Assembly (NCBI GenBank): GCA_963818925.1
Contig: CAWFTN010000001.1
Span: forward strand, 310,001-374,000
Origin: JAMXLG01 sp963818925
GTDB taxonomy: Bacteria > Vulcanimicrobiota > Vulcanimicrobiia > Vulcanimicrobiales > Vulcanimicrobiaceae
DNA length: 64,000 nucleotides
Reading direction: 5' to 3'
Both the position numbers and the translations under genes were made by a program. The notes below the pieces were generated by a model. The model was not told the origin of the DNA. It did not search any database and worked only from the letters and a program-made list of their open reading frames with translations. Position 1 is the first letter of the stretch; every line of letters begins with the position of its first letter. Below are positions 1-9,159 of this stretch, piece after piece.

Positions 1-1451
1 CCCGCTCGGCGCGGAACGTTCGCAGGATCGAACGAGCGCACGGACCATTTCCGGAAGGAAGGCTTTCCACACGGGATATTGGTTGTAGTTTCCCGCGGTG
101 ACCATCATTGCGGCATCGACCTTCGGAACGACGATGAGTAACTGGCCACCGTTTCCGCCGGCATTGATCGCGTCGTAATCGATGCCGTCGACGTCAACGG
201 TGCTGAGGTGCCACCCGTATCCGTAGCGGTCGCCTTCTCCTTCCGGTGCGCTGCGCGCAACGGTCGATGCTTGGATCCACGATCGATCCACAACGCTGCG
301 TCCGTTCCACCGCCCGCCGTCCAGTAGCAGCACGCCGAACTTCAGAAAATCGCGCGGACGAACGTAGTCGCCGCCGCCCATATATGCAAACGGCGCGGGC
401 GGCGGCATCAGCCACATTGCGTAGGTGCGGAATTGCATCGGCGCAGCGAAGCGTTCGGCAAAGTACGACGTCAACGCCGCATGCGTCTGCGATGCGACGA
501 TCGCACCGAGAAGATTGATTCCGGCCGTGCAGTAGACGGAATGCGTTCCGGGTTGCGCCGTCATCGAAGGGTCCAGCGTGTAGCGATACCAATCCGTGCC
601 GTGCGGCTGATTCTGCATCGTATCTTCGTTGCCCGGCGAATTGTCGTCGTTGTCGTCGCAGGCAAGGCCCGACGACATCGTCATGAGATCGGCAACGGTC
701 ATCGCCGCCTTTCGCGCGTCATCGTTCGCAACCGGCGCGTACTGCAGCAATAGCTCAGGACGCGCGAAGCGGGAGAGAAGCGATGCGAATCTTCGATTGC
801 GCGTCCCACGAGCAGTGTCGTGACGCTTTTTCCCGCGGAGCGAACGTCGTGCGGCATGTCCGCGGTGAATCCGTAAAAGTATTCGTCGAGCACGAGAACG
901 CCGTGACGCTCGATGGAGAGGCTATGAATGTACGGCGAGCGGAGCGACGGAGACCGCAATGCAACGATCGGCGCGATGAGGCGCTCGAACGGCTCCCTGC
1001 GCATGCCCGCGGACGAAAGTGAACCGGTCTTCCATCCGTCGCCGAGCGGCAACGGAAGACGATAGCTCCACGGCGTTGCGTCGCGTGGATAGAACCACAG
1101 AAGTTCGGCGTCCGATGCGCGATGGAATGTCAACGCCGTTTTATCGTCGGGCGGCACACCGGTAAGCGTCAGCGACCCGTCGCCGTTGAACGCGGGAAGC
1201 GAGTCACACGTGCCGAATGCCGCGCCCGCGTTGAATTCCGGATTTCGAATGAACGCACGGAGCGTGCCGTCGTCGCCTTTCGACACGACAAGAAAGTAGT
1301 GTGCCGGTTTGCCGAGTGGCGTGCGCGGAATCCACGTCGCCGTGGGTGCCGGAACGCGCTCGGCTGCCCATATGCCGGCCATTGCTGCTGGAATCACAGG
1401 AACAGCGTGCGCGAAGCGGGCATCGCAAATCCTCAACGAACCCTCAATCAT
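1..1451 (-). pseudogene. Serine hydrolase (class C beta-lactamase family), frameshifted and cut by the window edge
   Basis: Beta-lactamase/penicillin-binding-protein-like serine hydrolase of the PF00144 type. The upstream part (1451 to about 757) holds the SxxK nucleophile motif, seen as SAGK. It then runs into junk reading (SYCCSTRR). Translating the next frame from about 755 to base 1 gives a stop-free continuation with family features: a VYCTAG segment where the second-motif Tyr is expected, and NAGGNGGQ near the C-terminal motif. One missing base near 755-756 (CTG-AG should read CTG-GAG) restores a single protein. The gene is still open at base 1, so its 3' end lies outside the window. 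The start is uncertain: ATG at 1451 or 1478. It is divergent from the regulator that starts at 1478. A one-base assembly error is the main alternative to a true pseudogene. Confidence 0.8.
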
Positions 1452-1477
1452 GCGCCGCTCTTCGTAGGAGCTGTTCA

Positions 1478-2815
1478 ATGATTCATCGGTTTGCGGGCTT
1501 CGAGCTCGATCCTCACCGGCTTATCCTTCGCTATCGTCGCGCGCGCGTCGACCTTCCGCCGAAGACGGTGCGAACGCTTGCCGTCCTTTTTGCGCGCGCA
1601 GGAGGCGTCGTGAGCAAAGGGGACCTCATGGATGCGGTTTGGCGGGAAGGATTCGTCGAAGAAGGCAATCTTACACAGCATATCTATCTGCTGCGCCGCG
1701 TGTTCGCGGCGCACGGACTGACCGGTGTAATCGAAACCTATCCTCGCCGCGGCTACGCGCTTCGGCTCGACGCGGCACAGACGTTACGTACACCGGCAAC
1801 CGATCTTCCCATCGCGTTCGCGTGTTTGCTCCTCGCGTGTTTGAGCGTCGTGAGCGTTTCCGGCCGCCCCGCACTCAATCGCGTTTCTCTCACATCGTAC
1901 GGCCTCGGGCGGTATTATCTGAACCTTCGCTCCGTCGACGGAATGCAGCGAAGCATCGCGTATTTCCGCCAAACCGTCGCGCAATCGCCGCGGCGCGCGG
2001 CCGGCTATGCGGGGCTCGCGGACGCCTACACGATGCTCTTCGATTTTGAACGGCCGTGTGCGCAGTGCAACAGATGGCGAGCGCAGGCCGAACGTAACGC
2101 GCAGCGCGCACTTGCGCTAGAGCCGCAGGCCGCGGAGGCGCACGTTTCCGCCGGGATGGTCGCGCGCATTTTTCACGATGACGAACGAACGGCGGAGCAC
2201 GAGTTCCGTCTAGCGTTGTCGCTCGATCCCGACGATGCGCTCGCGCATGAGTGGTACGGCGATCTGCTCGTTGCCCGGGGAGAACTTGACGATGCGCGGC
2301 GCGAGTTGGAAACGGCAGCCGAAGGGCAGCCCGTGGCGACGGCGACGTATGCATGGCTCGCGCGCGCGGATTACTACGGCCGCCGCTACCTCGACGCCGA
2401 ACGATACGCCCGTCAGGCGCTCGAATTGCAACCGGAACGCGTCGAGACGCGCGTCATTCTCGGCCTCAGCGAAGAAGCGCGAGGCAACTATGCGAACGCG
2501 CTGCGGCAATTCGATGAAGTCGCGCGTCTAGGGTCGCCGACGGATGCGCACGTGCTGCGCGCAAGTGTGATCGCGGCAATGGGTCATCGTACGGCGGCGA
2601 TAGCACTATTGCGGCAGATCGCACGTCACGCAACGGGTGATCCGTATGCCTCGCGCGATATGGTGCTCGCCTATGCGGCCGCGAACGACGAACGCGATGC
2701 GCGCGCCTCCTTGGCGCACGTGAGATTCTCCACCGACCTCGAGCGCCGGCTTTTCTCGCAGGACCCGCATGTGGCTCCATTGCAACCGGAACCCGGCGCC
2801 GCGCGGTCGAATTGA
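1478..2815 (+). CDS. Winged-helix (OmpR-type) DNA-binding protein with TM segment and TPR domain
   Basis: About 445 residues. Residues 1-97 form an OmpR/PhoB-type C-terminal-effector winged helix placed at the N-terminus, ending in the typical ETYPRRGYAL wing. A single hydrophobic segment follows (about 110-128, LPIAFACLLLACLSVVSV), and the rest is alanine-rich tetratricopeptide helices (about 140-430). This is the CadC/ToxR-like layout seen in membrane-anchored regulators with a TPR sensor. I chose ATG 1478 because TAGGAG sits at 1465-1470 and because the longer reading frame upstream lacks domain character. Target genes are unknown. The divergent serine hydrolase remnant is one candidate, and trxB follows after 8 bp. 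Confidence 0.85.
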   Translation: MIHRFAGFELDPHRLILRYRRARVDLPPKTVRTLAVLFARAGGVVSKGDLMDAVWREGFVEEGNLTQHIYLLRRVFAAHGLTGVIETYPRRGYALRLDAAQTLRTPATDLPIAFACLLLACLSVVSVSGRPALNRVSLTSYGLGRYYLNLRSVDGMQRSIAYFRQTVAQSPRRAAGYAGLADAYTMLFDFERPCAQCNRWRAQAERNAQRALALEPQAAEAHVSAGMVARIFHDDERTAEHEFRLALSLDPDDALAHEWYGDLLVARGELDDARRELETAAEGQPVATATYAWLARADYYGRRYLDAERYARQALELQPERVETRVILGLSEEARGNYANALRQFDEVARLGSPTDAHVLRASVIAAMGHRTAAIALLRQIARHATGDPYASRDMVLAYAAANDERDARASLAHVRFSTDLERRLFSQDPHVAPLQPEPGAARSN

Positions 2816-2823
2816 GAGCAGTC

Positions 2824-3765
2824 ATGGAACGAGTCATCATCATCGGTTCCGGCCCCGCCGGTCTTACCGCCGCAGTCTATGCCGCGCGCGCGAACTTGAC
2901 CCCATTGGTCCTTGCGGGCGGCCTGTACGGCGGTCAACTGATGTTGACCACGGAAGTCGAGAACTATCCCGGGTTCCCGGATGGGATCATGGGGCCCGAC
3001 ATGATGATGAAGTTCCGCGAACAGGCGGAACGGTTCGGCGCCCGGATCGAAAACGTTGATGCAACATCGGTCGACTTCATGAAGAAACCGTTCGTCGTCC
3101 GCACCGGCGATGCCGAATATCAGGCGAAGACCGTAATTGTAGCAACCGGCGCGAGCGCGCGGTGGCTCGAGATTCCGGGAGAAGAGAAGTTTCGCGGTCG
3201 CGGCGTTTCGACGTGCGCAACCTGCGACGGCGCGTTCTTCCGCGAGAAGCACATCGTGGTGGTCGGCGGCGGCGACTCTGCGATGGAAGAAGCGCTCTTT
3301 CTCACACGTTTCGGCAGCAAAGTCACGGTCATTCATCGTCGCGACCATCTTCGCGCAAGCAAGATCATGGCTGCGCGCGCGCACGCGCACCAAAAAATCG
3401 AATTCATTTGGAATACGGTCGTGGAAGAAGTGCTCGGCGACGCCGTAATGAACGGCCTCGTGCTGCGCAACATCATCGACGGCGCGACACAAGAATTGGA
3501 CGCCGACGCGCTCTTCATCGCCATCGGCCATACGCCGAACACCGGAATCTTCGACGGTCAGCTCGACCTCGACGATACGGGTTACATCGCCTCAGCCGAC
3601 GGCGTGCGTACGAACATCGACGGCGTCTTCGTCGCCGGCGACGTCAACGATTTACGCTACAAACAGGCGATTACGGCCGCAGGCGCGGGCTGCAAGGCGG
3701 CGATGGACGTGGAAAAATATCTTGAAGCACTCGAGTTCTCCGTAGAAGAGGCGTTTGCGCACTAG
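2824..3765 (+). CDS. trxB: Thioredoxin reductase
   Basis: A 313-residue FAD/NADPH disulfide reductase that keeps thioredoxin reduced in the cytoplasm. The N-terminal FAD-binding GSGPAG motif is at residues 8-13, the redox-active CATC at 131-134, a NADPH-binding GGGDSAMEEA in the middle, and the C-terminal FAD motif GVFVAGDV. Length and motif order match bacterial low-molecular-weight TrxB. The ATG at 2824 is preferred over an in-frame ATG at 2812 because ERVIIIGSGPAG is the normal N-terminus and a GAGAG sequence precedes it. It lies 8 bp after the regulator gene and may be co-transcribed with it. No thioredoxin gene is visible nearby. Confidence 0.96.
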   Translation: MERVIIIGSGPAGLTAAVYAARANLTPLVLAGGLYGGQLMLTTEVENYPGFPDGIMGPDMMMKFREQAERFGARIENVDATSVDFMKKPFVVRTGDAEYQAKTVIVATGASARWLEIPGEEKFRGRGVSTCATCDGAFFREKHIVVVGGGDSAMEEALFLTRFGSKVTVIHRRDHLRASKIMAARAHAHQKIEFIWNTVVEEVLGDAVMNGLVLRNIIDGATQELDADALFIAIGHTPNTGIFDGQLDLDDTGYIASADGVRTNIDGVFVAGDVNDLRYKQAITAAGAGCKAAMDVEKYLEALEFSVEEAFAH

Positions 3766-3771
3766 GACTTC

Positions 3772-4104
3772 CTAGTACAAACGCGATCCGTTCGGAACGT
3801 CGAATTGCGGCCGGATCAGGACGACGTTTCCGTCGTCGTCATTCATGCCGAGGACTAGCACCTCGCTCGTGAAGCCGGCGATGCGTTTCGCCGGAAAATT
3901 TACGACGGCGCAAACCTGCGAACCAGGAAGGTCTTCGGCGCGGTGCCGGATCGTGATCTGCGCGGACGACAGCTTCTCGCCGATCTGCGGGCCGAAGTCG
4001 ATCCGCAGTTTGTACGCGGGCTTTCGAGCGCCTTCGAGCGGTTGCGCATCGAGAATCGTACCGGCGCGAACGTCGACTTTGAGAAAATCGTCGAAGGCGA
4101 TCAT
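3772..4104 (-). CDS. csaA: CsaA-type tRNA-binding (EMAP/OB-fold) protein
   Basis: A 110-residue single-domain protein matching CsaA, described in Bacillus as an export-related chaperone. It carries the tRNA-binding OB fold also found at the C-terminus of methionyl-tRNA synthetase. The FLKVDVRAGTI opening, the KPAYKLRIDFG strand and the late AGFTSEVLVLGM segment are characteristic of this fold. It overlaps the upstream epimerase by 4 bases (ATGA), so the two are translationally coupled at the end of a long leftward gene array. It ends 6 bp from the convergent trxB. Confidence 0.9.
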   Translation of the reverse strand: MIAFDDFLKVDVRAGTILDAQPLEGARKPAYKLRIDFGPQIGEKLSSAQITIRHRAEDLPGSQVCAVVNFPAKRIAGFTSEVLVLGMNDDDGNVVLIRPQFDVPNGSRLY

Positions 4105-4940
4105 GCGACCGCATTCGCGAGCGCGTCGTCGATCTCCGTGAACCGGAACGCGTATCCTTCGGCCTGCGTTCGCTGCGGCAGAACGCGTTGACCGCTCAAC
4201 AACATGTCGGCACCTTCACCGAGCATCATACGTAATGCAAACGCGGGCGTAGGAAGAATCGTAGGACGATGAACGGCGCGTCCGAGCGCGTGAGTGAACT
4301 GCGCGTTCGTGACGGGATTCGGCGCCGTTGCGTTGAGCACGCCGGCCGCGCCGTCCAGCGCTTGCGCATAGATTCCCGCGACGTCCTCGACGTGCACCCA
4401 CGACACCCATTGCCGGCCGTCACCAATGACGCCGCCCGCACCAAGCTTGAACGGCGCAATCATTTGTCCGAGCGCGCCGCCGTCGCCCAATGCGATTCCG
4501 GTGCGCACGATCGATACGCGCATGCCGAACGTCTGCGCTCGTTGCGCTTCGCGTTCCCATGCGACGCAGACGCGAGCGAGAAAATCGTCGCCGGGCGGGC
4601 TATCCTCGGTAAACGTCGCCGTCTCACTCGTGCCGTAGTACCCGACGGCAGACGCGGAGATGTAGGAAGTGGGGTGTGCGGGAAACGTGCCGAGCGCTTC
4701 CAGAAAACGCTGCGGAAGTTGCGTACGCGTATAGAGAATTTGGTGTTTAGCCGCCGGCGTCCATCGCTGCGCGATAGACTCGCCTGCCAGATTTACGACG
4801 GCGTCGCACTGTGCCAGTTGACGCGCTGCGTCTTCAGGTTCGCGCATCGACGCATTCACGACGTCGTCGCCGCGCGCGATGAGCCGACAGCTCAGATGGC
4901 GGCCGATGAAACCCGTTGCGCCGAGAATTCCAATTCGCAT
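4101..4940 (-). CDS. TIGR01777-type NAD-dependent epimerase/dehydratase
   Basis: A 279-residue extended short-chain dehydrogenase of the YfcH/TIGR01777 family, whose physiological substrate is not established. The Rossmann motif GATGFIG is at residues 7-13, and the NLAGESIAQRWTPAAK segment and SASAVGYYG active-site stretch are hallmarks of this group, with Tyr of the YxxxK-type region recognisable. The start is fixed by MRIGILGATGFIG. The gene therefore overlaps the 3' end of the upstream aminopeptidase gene by 49 bases, a longer overlap than the 4-base joints used elsewhere in this array. It overlaps csaA by 4 bases. Confidence 0.88.
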   Translation of the reverse strand: MRIGILGATGFIGRHLSCRLIARGDDVVNASMREPEDAARQLAQCDAVVNLAGESIAQRWTPAAKHQILYTRTQLPQRFLEALGTFPAHPTSYISASAVGYYGTSETATFTEDSPPGDDFLARVCVAWEREAQRAQTFGMRVSIVRTGIALGDGGALGQMIAPFKLGAGGVIGDGRQWVSWVHVEDVAGIYAQALDGAAGVLNATAPNPVTNAQFTHALGRAVHRPTILPTPAFALRMMLGEGADMLLSGQRVLPQRTQAEGYAFRFTEIDDALANAVA

Positions 4941-6232
4941 GAGCCGATGATTGCCTCCAACTCGTCGATCGACTTCGGAATCATAGCGGTGAGATTCTCG
5001 GTTCCCGATTCCGTAATCAGCAAATCGTCTTCAATTCGCACGCCGATTCCGCGAAAACGCTCATCGCAATTGGAATCGCGTTGGACGTATATCCCCGGTT
5101 CGACGGTCGTCACCATGCCGGGCTCGAGTGTAACCGGCGTATCCGAGAGGTCTCGATAGCGTCCCACGTCGTGGACGTCCATGCCGAGCCAATGGCCGGT
5201 TCCATGCATGTAGAACTCGCGGTACGTTTCGCGTTCGATCTGCTCATCGACGGTTCCATGCAAGAGTCCGAGGTCGATCAGACCTTCGGTGATCACGCGG
5301 AGCGCTGCATGATGAAACGCCTTCTGTGGTTGACCGGGTCGCAAGGCTTGGATCGCAGCCTCTTGCGCGGCGAGAACGATCTCATAGATCGCGCGCTGCT
5401 CCGCGGTGAAGCGGGCGTTCACCGGCCACGTGCGCGTCACGTCGGTCGCGTAATACTCATATTCGCATGCGGCATCCACAAGAAGCAGCGCTCCGTCGGC
5501 CAGACGGTCGCGGTTCTCGCGATAGTGGAGAATCGTCGCATTGTCGCCGCCGGCGACGATCGATTCGTATGCTTCGCGCTGCGCCCCCGAGCGACGGAAC
5601 TCGTACTCCAGCACGGCTTCGATTTCATATTCGTGGAGTTCGGGACGCGTCGCACGCATCGCTGCGATGTGTCCGCGCGCGGTGACCTCGGCGCTCCGGC
5701 GCATCAGCGCCATTTCGTGCGCGCTCTTGATCTGCCGCAGCGCGTGCAGCGCCGGCGACGGGTCGGCGACCGTGTCCGGCACGAATCCGGAACGTCGCGT
5801 GCTCGCGCGCGCATCGGCTAACGCGGCGCGCACGCAAGCATCGGTATCGTCGTTGCCCAGCGTGTAGTACAGCGTTTCGACGTTGCACAGATACCGCGGT
5901 AACTGTTGCGCGAGCGAGCCGATGGAATACGCGATGTCGACGCCGATCGTATCCGCGGCCGCGTCGACACCGAGGCGGCGCCCATTCCAAATCTCCATCG
6001 CGCGATCGCGTTCGCGCAGAAAGAGAATCGCGCGGTGTTCGTCGTGCTCCGGAGCAAGGACGAGCACCGCATCAGGTTCATCGAACCCCGTCAAGTAATA
6101 GAAATCGGAGTTCTGCCGGAATTCGAATTGCGTGTCGTTATTGCGCGGTATCACCGTGGCCGACGGAATGATTGCGACGCCGCCGTGGAACGCAGCAAGC
6201 GCCTGTTCGCGCCGTGCCTGATAGATCCTCAT
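4892..6232 (-). CDS. pepP: Xaa-Pro aminopeptidase (M24B, PepP type)
   Basis: A 446-residue metallopeptidase that removes N-terminal residues linked to proline. The N-terminal non-catalytic domain ends around residue 170. The pita-bread catalytic domain shows the five dinuclear metal ligands in order: two Asp in DAACEYEYYATDVTRTW, His in HGTGHWLGMDVHD, Glu in TTVEPGIY and Glu in GVRIEDDLLIT. Length and layout match E. coli PepP. It starts 4 bases inside the end of the M28 peptidase gene (ATGA), so two peptidases are coupled in the same leftward array. Nothing suggests loss of function. Confidence 0.93.
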   Translation of the reverse strand: MRIYQARREQALAAFHGGVAIIPSATVIPRNNDTQFEFRQNSDFYYLTGFDEPDAVLVLAPEHDEHRAILFLRERDRAMEIWNGRRLGVDAAADTIGVDIAYSIGSLAQQLPRYLCNVETLYYTLGNDDTDACVRAALADARASTRRSGFVPDTVADPSPALHALRQIKSAHEMALMRRSAEVTARGHIAAMRATRPELHEYEIEAVLEYEFRRSGAQREAYESIVAGGDNATILHYRENRDRLADGALLLVDAACEYEYYATDVTRTWPVNARFTAEQRAIYEIVLAAQEAAIQALRPGQPQKAFHHAALRVITEGLIDLGLLHGTVDEQIERETYREFYMHGTGHWLGMDVHDVGRYRDLSDTPVTLEPGMVTTVEPGIYVQRDSNCDERFRGIGVRIEDDLLITESGTENLTAMIPKSIDELEAIIGSCELEFSAQRVSSAAI

Positions 6233-8058
6233 CGTCGGGTCGCGTTCGCTAATGCCCCCGCAATCTCATCGAGTGTATGCGCCGTCCGTCCCGCCGCCGA
6301 GGAAATTGCCGCGCCGTTCCCCGATGCGAGCGCACCGCTGAGATCCGGGAACGCGACCGCTGCATAACCGTTGCGGCCGTAAAACAAGCGGTTGAGCGAA
6401 TGCACGATCTGGATCTCGGCATTGCCGTTGCCGCCGCGGCGGTCGATTGCCGAAGCCGCGGTTCCAAACCGGTCGATCGCCGCACGCACCGGCGTCAAGT
6501 CGCCCTTGTGTCCCTCTGCGTTCGGGATTGCTGCAAGTGCGCTTCGCATGCGGCCGGCATAAGGGGCGAACGTATATCCGATGGTTCCGTTCGCGAGGCG
6601 CATTGCCGTCAATGCGACGAGTTGCGCGACGGTGCGGTGATGGACGAAGTTCGGATCCGCTTCCGTCATTGCATAGCGCAAGTCGTCGAAGCCGGAATGA
6701 TAGACACCGAAGATGCCGCCGAATCCGTAATCCATGATCGGAATGCCGGCGTCGTACAGAAACGCTTCGAAGTCGGAACCGCCTCCCGGACCACGAACCG
6801 TGGCGCCGCCGCGTTGCTGCTGCCACCGTGTGTAGAGTGGAACCTTTTCGGACGTTGACGGAGCGGGAACGCTCCGCGTAACCGGTACGACGAGCTGCTC
6901 GAGCGCGGCTGCGGCGGTAGCGCCAAAAAGTTCACCGGTCGTCGCTTCGTCTTCATTGATGTACGCGAGGCAGCCGCTTTCGAGCGCACCAAGATGCGCG
7001 CGCACGTACGCCTCCGATCCGACTTCGCCGATCTCTTCGCCGTCGAATCCGACGATGACGATCGAATACTGCGGACGCCATCCAGTCTTGTAGAGCGCAC
7101 CGAGCGCGCGCGCAACCTCGAGAAGAATCGAGACGCCGGAGCCGTTGTCGGTGACGCCGTACACCCATGCATCGCGATGAGCGCCGAGCACGACTTCATG
7201 CGTCGGATCTTTTCCGGGCAGTACGCCGACCGTGTTCCACAACGTCGCGTTCCGTTTGACGAGCATCGTCACCGACAACCGAAACGGCGAGCGCGAGATG
7301 CCGTCGCGCATATCGCCGATGATACGGTCCGCGTTTGTTGCCGTGATCGGCAGCGTCGGAATGGTGATCTGTCCTTGTTCGAGTGCACCGCGTTGCACCG
7401 CGCCGAGCGGGCGATACGGTCCCTCGGGATATGCCGGTCCGCGCAACGACCCGTCGCGGTCGTGCGGATCCGAGAAAAACACTACGCCGAGTGCGCCGCG
7501 ATCCTGCGCGCGTTTGGCCAACAATCCGCGAAACTCGCGGCCGTACCGGACGAGGACGATCCGGGTACGCACGTCGATGTGTTTCGCTGCGAGCGCGGCA
7601 TAGTCGTCCGGCATGCCGTGTCCCGCATCGACGATGCTCGCCGCCACTGTGCCGCTGCCGCTCCACGCATTGAAGGGAGGCCCGGCATCGGAGCGCGTTC
7701 CGTCCGGATCGGCCGCTATCGGCGTTTCGTCGAGGTTGAACTTCACCCACTGCTTGTTGCCGGCGTACTGCTCGAGCGAGAGCGCGCGCGAAAACGGAAC
7801 GTCATGCGGAAACGCTTCCAGGGAGGCGGTGAATCCGGCGCCGCTCAGGACGTCTTGCATCCAGCGCGCGATATGATAATCGCCCGGCGTACCGGCATAA
7901 TGCGACTCTTGATTGATACGGCGCGAATCCTGGAGCGCGCGCGATGACGACATCGCGTCGAGGACATACTGTTCGTTGGTATTGACGGCCGCACCCGATG
8001 TCGCGGGAGCCGTGAGAAGTAACAATGCGCCGGCGAGCGCAGCAATGAAGCGGTTCAG
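6229..8058 (-). CDS. Secreted M28-family metallopeptidase with PA domain
   Basis: About 609 residues if started at CTG 8058. It resembles the glutamate carboxypeptidase II/transferrin-receptor group of M28: an N-terminal segment, a protease-associated insert around KRAQDRGALGVVFFSDP, then the zinc domain with GAHRDAWVYGVTDNGSG and GFDGEEIGEVGSEAY supplying the metal ligands, and a C-terminal helical dimerisation part. The upstream stop in frame is at 8068-8070. Between it and the first standard start (TTG 8025) the frame encodes LNRFIAALAGALLLLTAPA, a good signal peptide. The only plausible start that includes all of it is CTG 8058, with GAGG at 8066-8069. The protein is likely periplasmic or secreted. 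It is in the glcDE array. Confidence 0.87.
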   Translation of the reverse strand: MNRFIAALAGALLLLTAPATSGAAVNTNEQYVLDAMSSSRALQDSRRINQESHYAGTPGDYHIARWMQDVLSGAGFTASLEAFPHDVPFSRALSLEQYAGNKQWVKFNLDETPIAADPDGTRSDAGPPFNAWSGSGTVAASIVDAGHGMPDDYAALAAKHIDVRTRIVLVRYGREFRGLLAKRAQDRGALGVVFFSDPHDRDGSLRGPAYPEGPYRPLGAVQRGALEQGQITIPTLPITATNADRIIGDMRDGISRSPFRLSVTMLVKRNATLWNTVGVLPGKDPTHEVVLGAHRDAWVYGVTDNGSGVSILLEVARALGALYKTGWRPQYSIVIVGFDGEEIGEVGSEAYVRAHLGALESGCLAYINEDEATTGELFGATAAAALEQLVVPVTRSVPAPSTSEKVPLYTRWQQQRGGATVRGPGGGSDFEAFLYDAGIPIMDYGFGGIFGVYHSGFDDLRYAMTEADPNFVHHRTVAQLVALTAMRLANGTIGYTFAPYAGRMRSALAAIPNAEGHKGDLTPVRAAIDRFGTAASAIDRRGGNGNAEIQIVHSLNRLFYGRNGYAAVAFPDLSGALASGNGAAISSAAGRTAHTLDEIAGALANATRR

Positions 8059-8067
8059 CGGAGGTCC

Positions 8068-9153
8068 TCACTTTCTCGTTGCGGAGACTATGCCGTTCGC
8101 GCGAAGTAACCGGCGGGCCTCGCGCTCGAGACCCACAGCGGCGACCTTCGGATGGCTGAGATAAAACAATGTCATGACGTCGAGCACGAAGCGGTGCCGC
8201 GCGGAATCGGGCACTGCATCGAGCCGGTCACGCGCCTGCGACGTCATGAACGCGAAGCGATCGCGCATCGCGCCGATGTTGCCGTAGACACGTGCGAAAT
8301 TGAGGTCGTCATGTTCCGCATCTTCATCTTGGTCGATGAAGGAGTCGAGCAAAATATGGATCGCGCTCACGAACGGAAAGTACGCGTCGTAGGTTTGACC
8401 GATCGCGTCGGGGCGATCGATCCACGCGGTGTAGAGCGCGGCGAAGACGTGCATGTTCGAGCCGGCGGCACACGCGAATTCATGCCAGTCGAGCGTTCGG
8501 AACCGGTCACGATTGCGCTCGTACCAGGCGACGCACGCACGTTCCCGCTCGCCGCGCGGAAGATGTTTGAACGTTTGCAAGTCAGCATAGAATGCCGCCG
8601 CATCGGCAAAATACGGGCGCAGCTCATAAAGGTGAGGCGCACCCTCAAGTGCGTGTTGTGTCTGCGTTACGAGCGAGCGAAGATATCCGCCGTCGTCTCC
8701 CGCCGGCCCTTTCGCATAATAGTCCCGCAGCGGCGCACCAGGATCGAGCGCATCGGCGATCGCGAGATGAAGAACCGGATATGCATCGGGACGCACTCCG
8801 GGATGACGATCGCATAGATTATCGAGATAGTCATAGATCGTTTCGAGCGGCGTAACGATCTCGATGTAGTGACGCGCCGCGGCAGGCGGAAGGAACGTCG
8901 CAAGAATCGAAGCGCCCGCAACGTGAAACGCTTTGCCGTCGACACTCGCGAGCGCTTCGCGCCGCAGCTCCGCATCGGGGATACGTTCGGCTTGCGCGCG
9001 TACCTTTGCAAGCGTTCGCGCCGCGATCGGAACGACGCGCAGAAGAAATCGCGCGAGATCCAAGGGGAGCAACGGATCGTCGGCGACGAGGACGCGCAGG
9101 CGATCGGGACTGCGCAGAACGCTACGCAATGCAAAGGCGATATCGGCGAACAC
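8068..9153 (-). CDS. DUF2600 / tetraprenyl-beta-curcumene synthase-like protein
   Basis: A 361-residue all-helical protein recognisable as the DUF2600 family, named after Bacillus YtpB, which cyclises a C35 prenyl diphosphate. Two acidic clusters expected for diphosphate/Mg binding are present: DYLDNLCD (about residues 107-114) and DSFIDQDEDAEHDD (about 277-290). Length agrees with YtpB-type proteins. Substrate is unknown here. Other members of the family may simply be isoprenoid-binding. It starts 6 bp after glcE and is directly followed by the M28 gene, so it sits in the middle of the leftward array without an obvious pathway partner. Confidence 0.8.
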   Translation of the reverse strand: MFADIAFALRSVLRSPDRLRVLVADDPLLPLDLARFLLRVVPIAARTLAKVRAQAERIPDAELRREALASVDGKAFHVAGASILATFLPPAAARHYIEIVTPLETIYDYLDNLCDRHPGVRPDAYPVLHLAIADALDPGAPLRDYYAKGPAGDDGGYLRSLVTQTQHALEGAPHLYELRPYFADAAAFYADLQTFKHLPRGERERACVAWYERNRDRFRTLDWHEFACAAGSNMHVFAALYTAWIDRPDAIGQTYDAYFPFVSAIHILLDSFIDQDEDAEHDDLNFARVYGNIGAMRDRFAFMTSQARDRLDAVPDSARHRFVLDVMTLFYLSHPKVAAVGLEREARRLLRANGIVSATRK

Positions 9154-9159
9154 GACAGC

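Noticed and set aside
4269..5159. Long + strand open frame of about 296 codons
   Set aside because: It is antisense to the epimerase and aminopeptidase genes, Arg-rich and without domain features. It is a shadow caused by high GC at third positions. The same applies to 6994-7947, 8869-9771 and 31846-32808 on the + strand.
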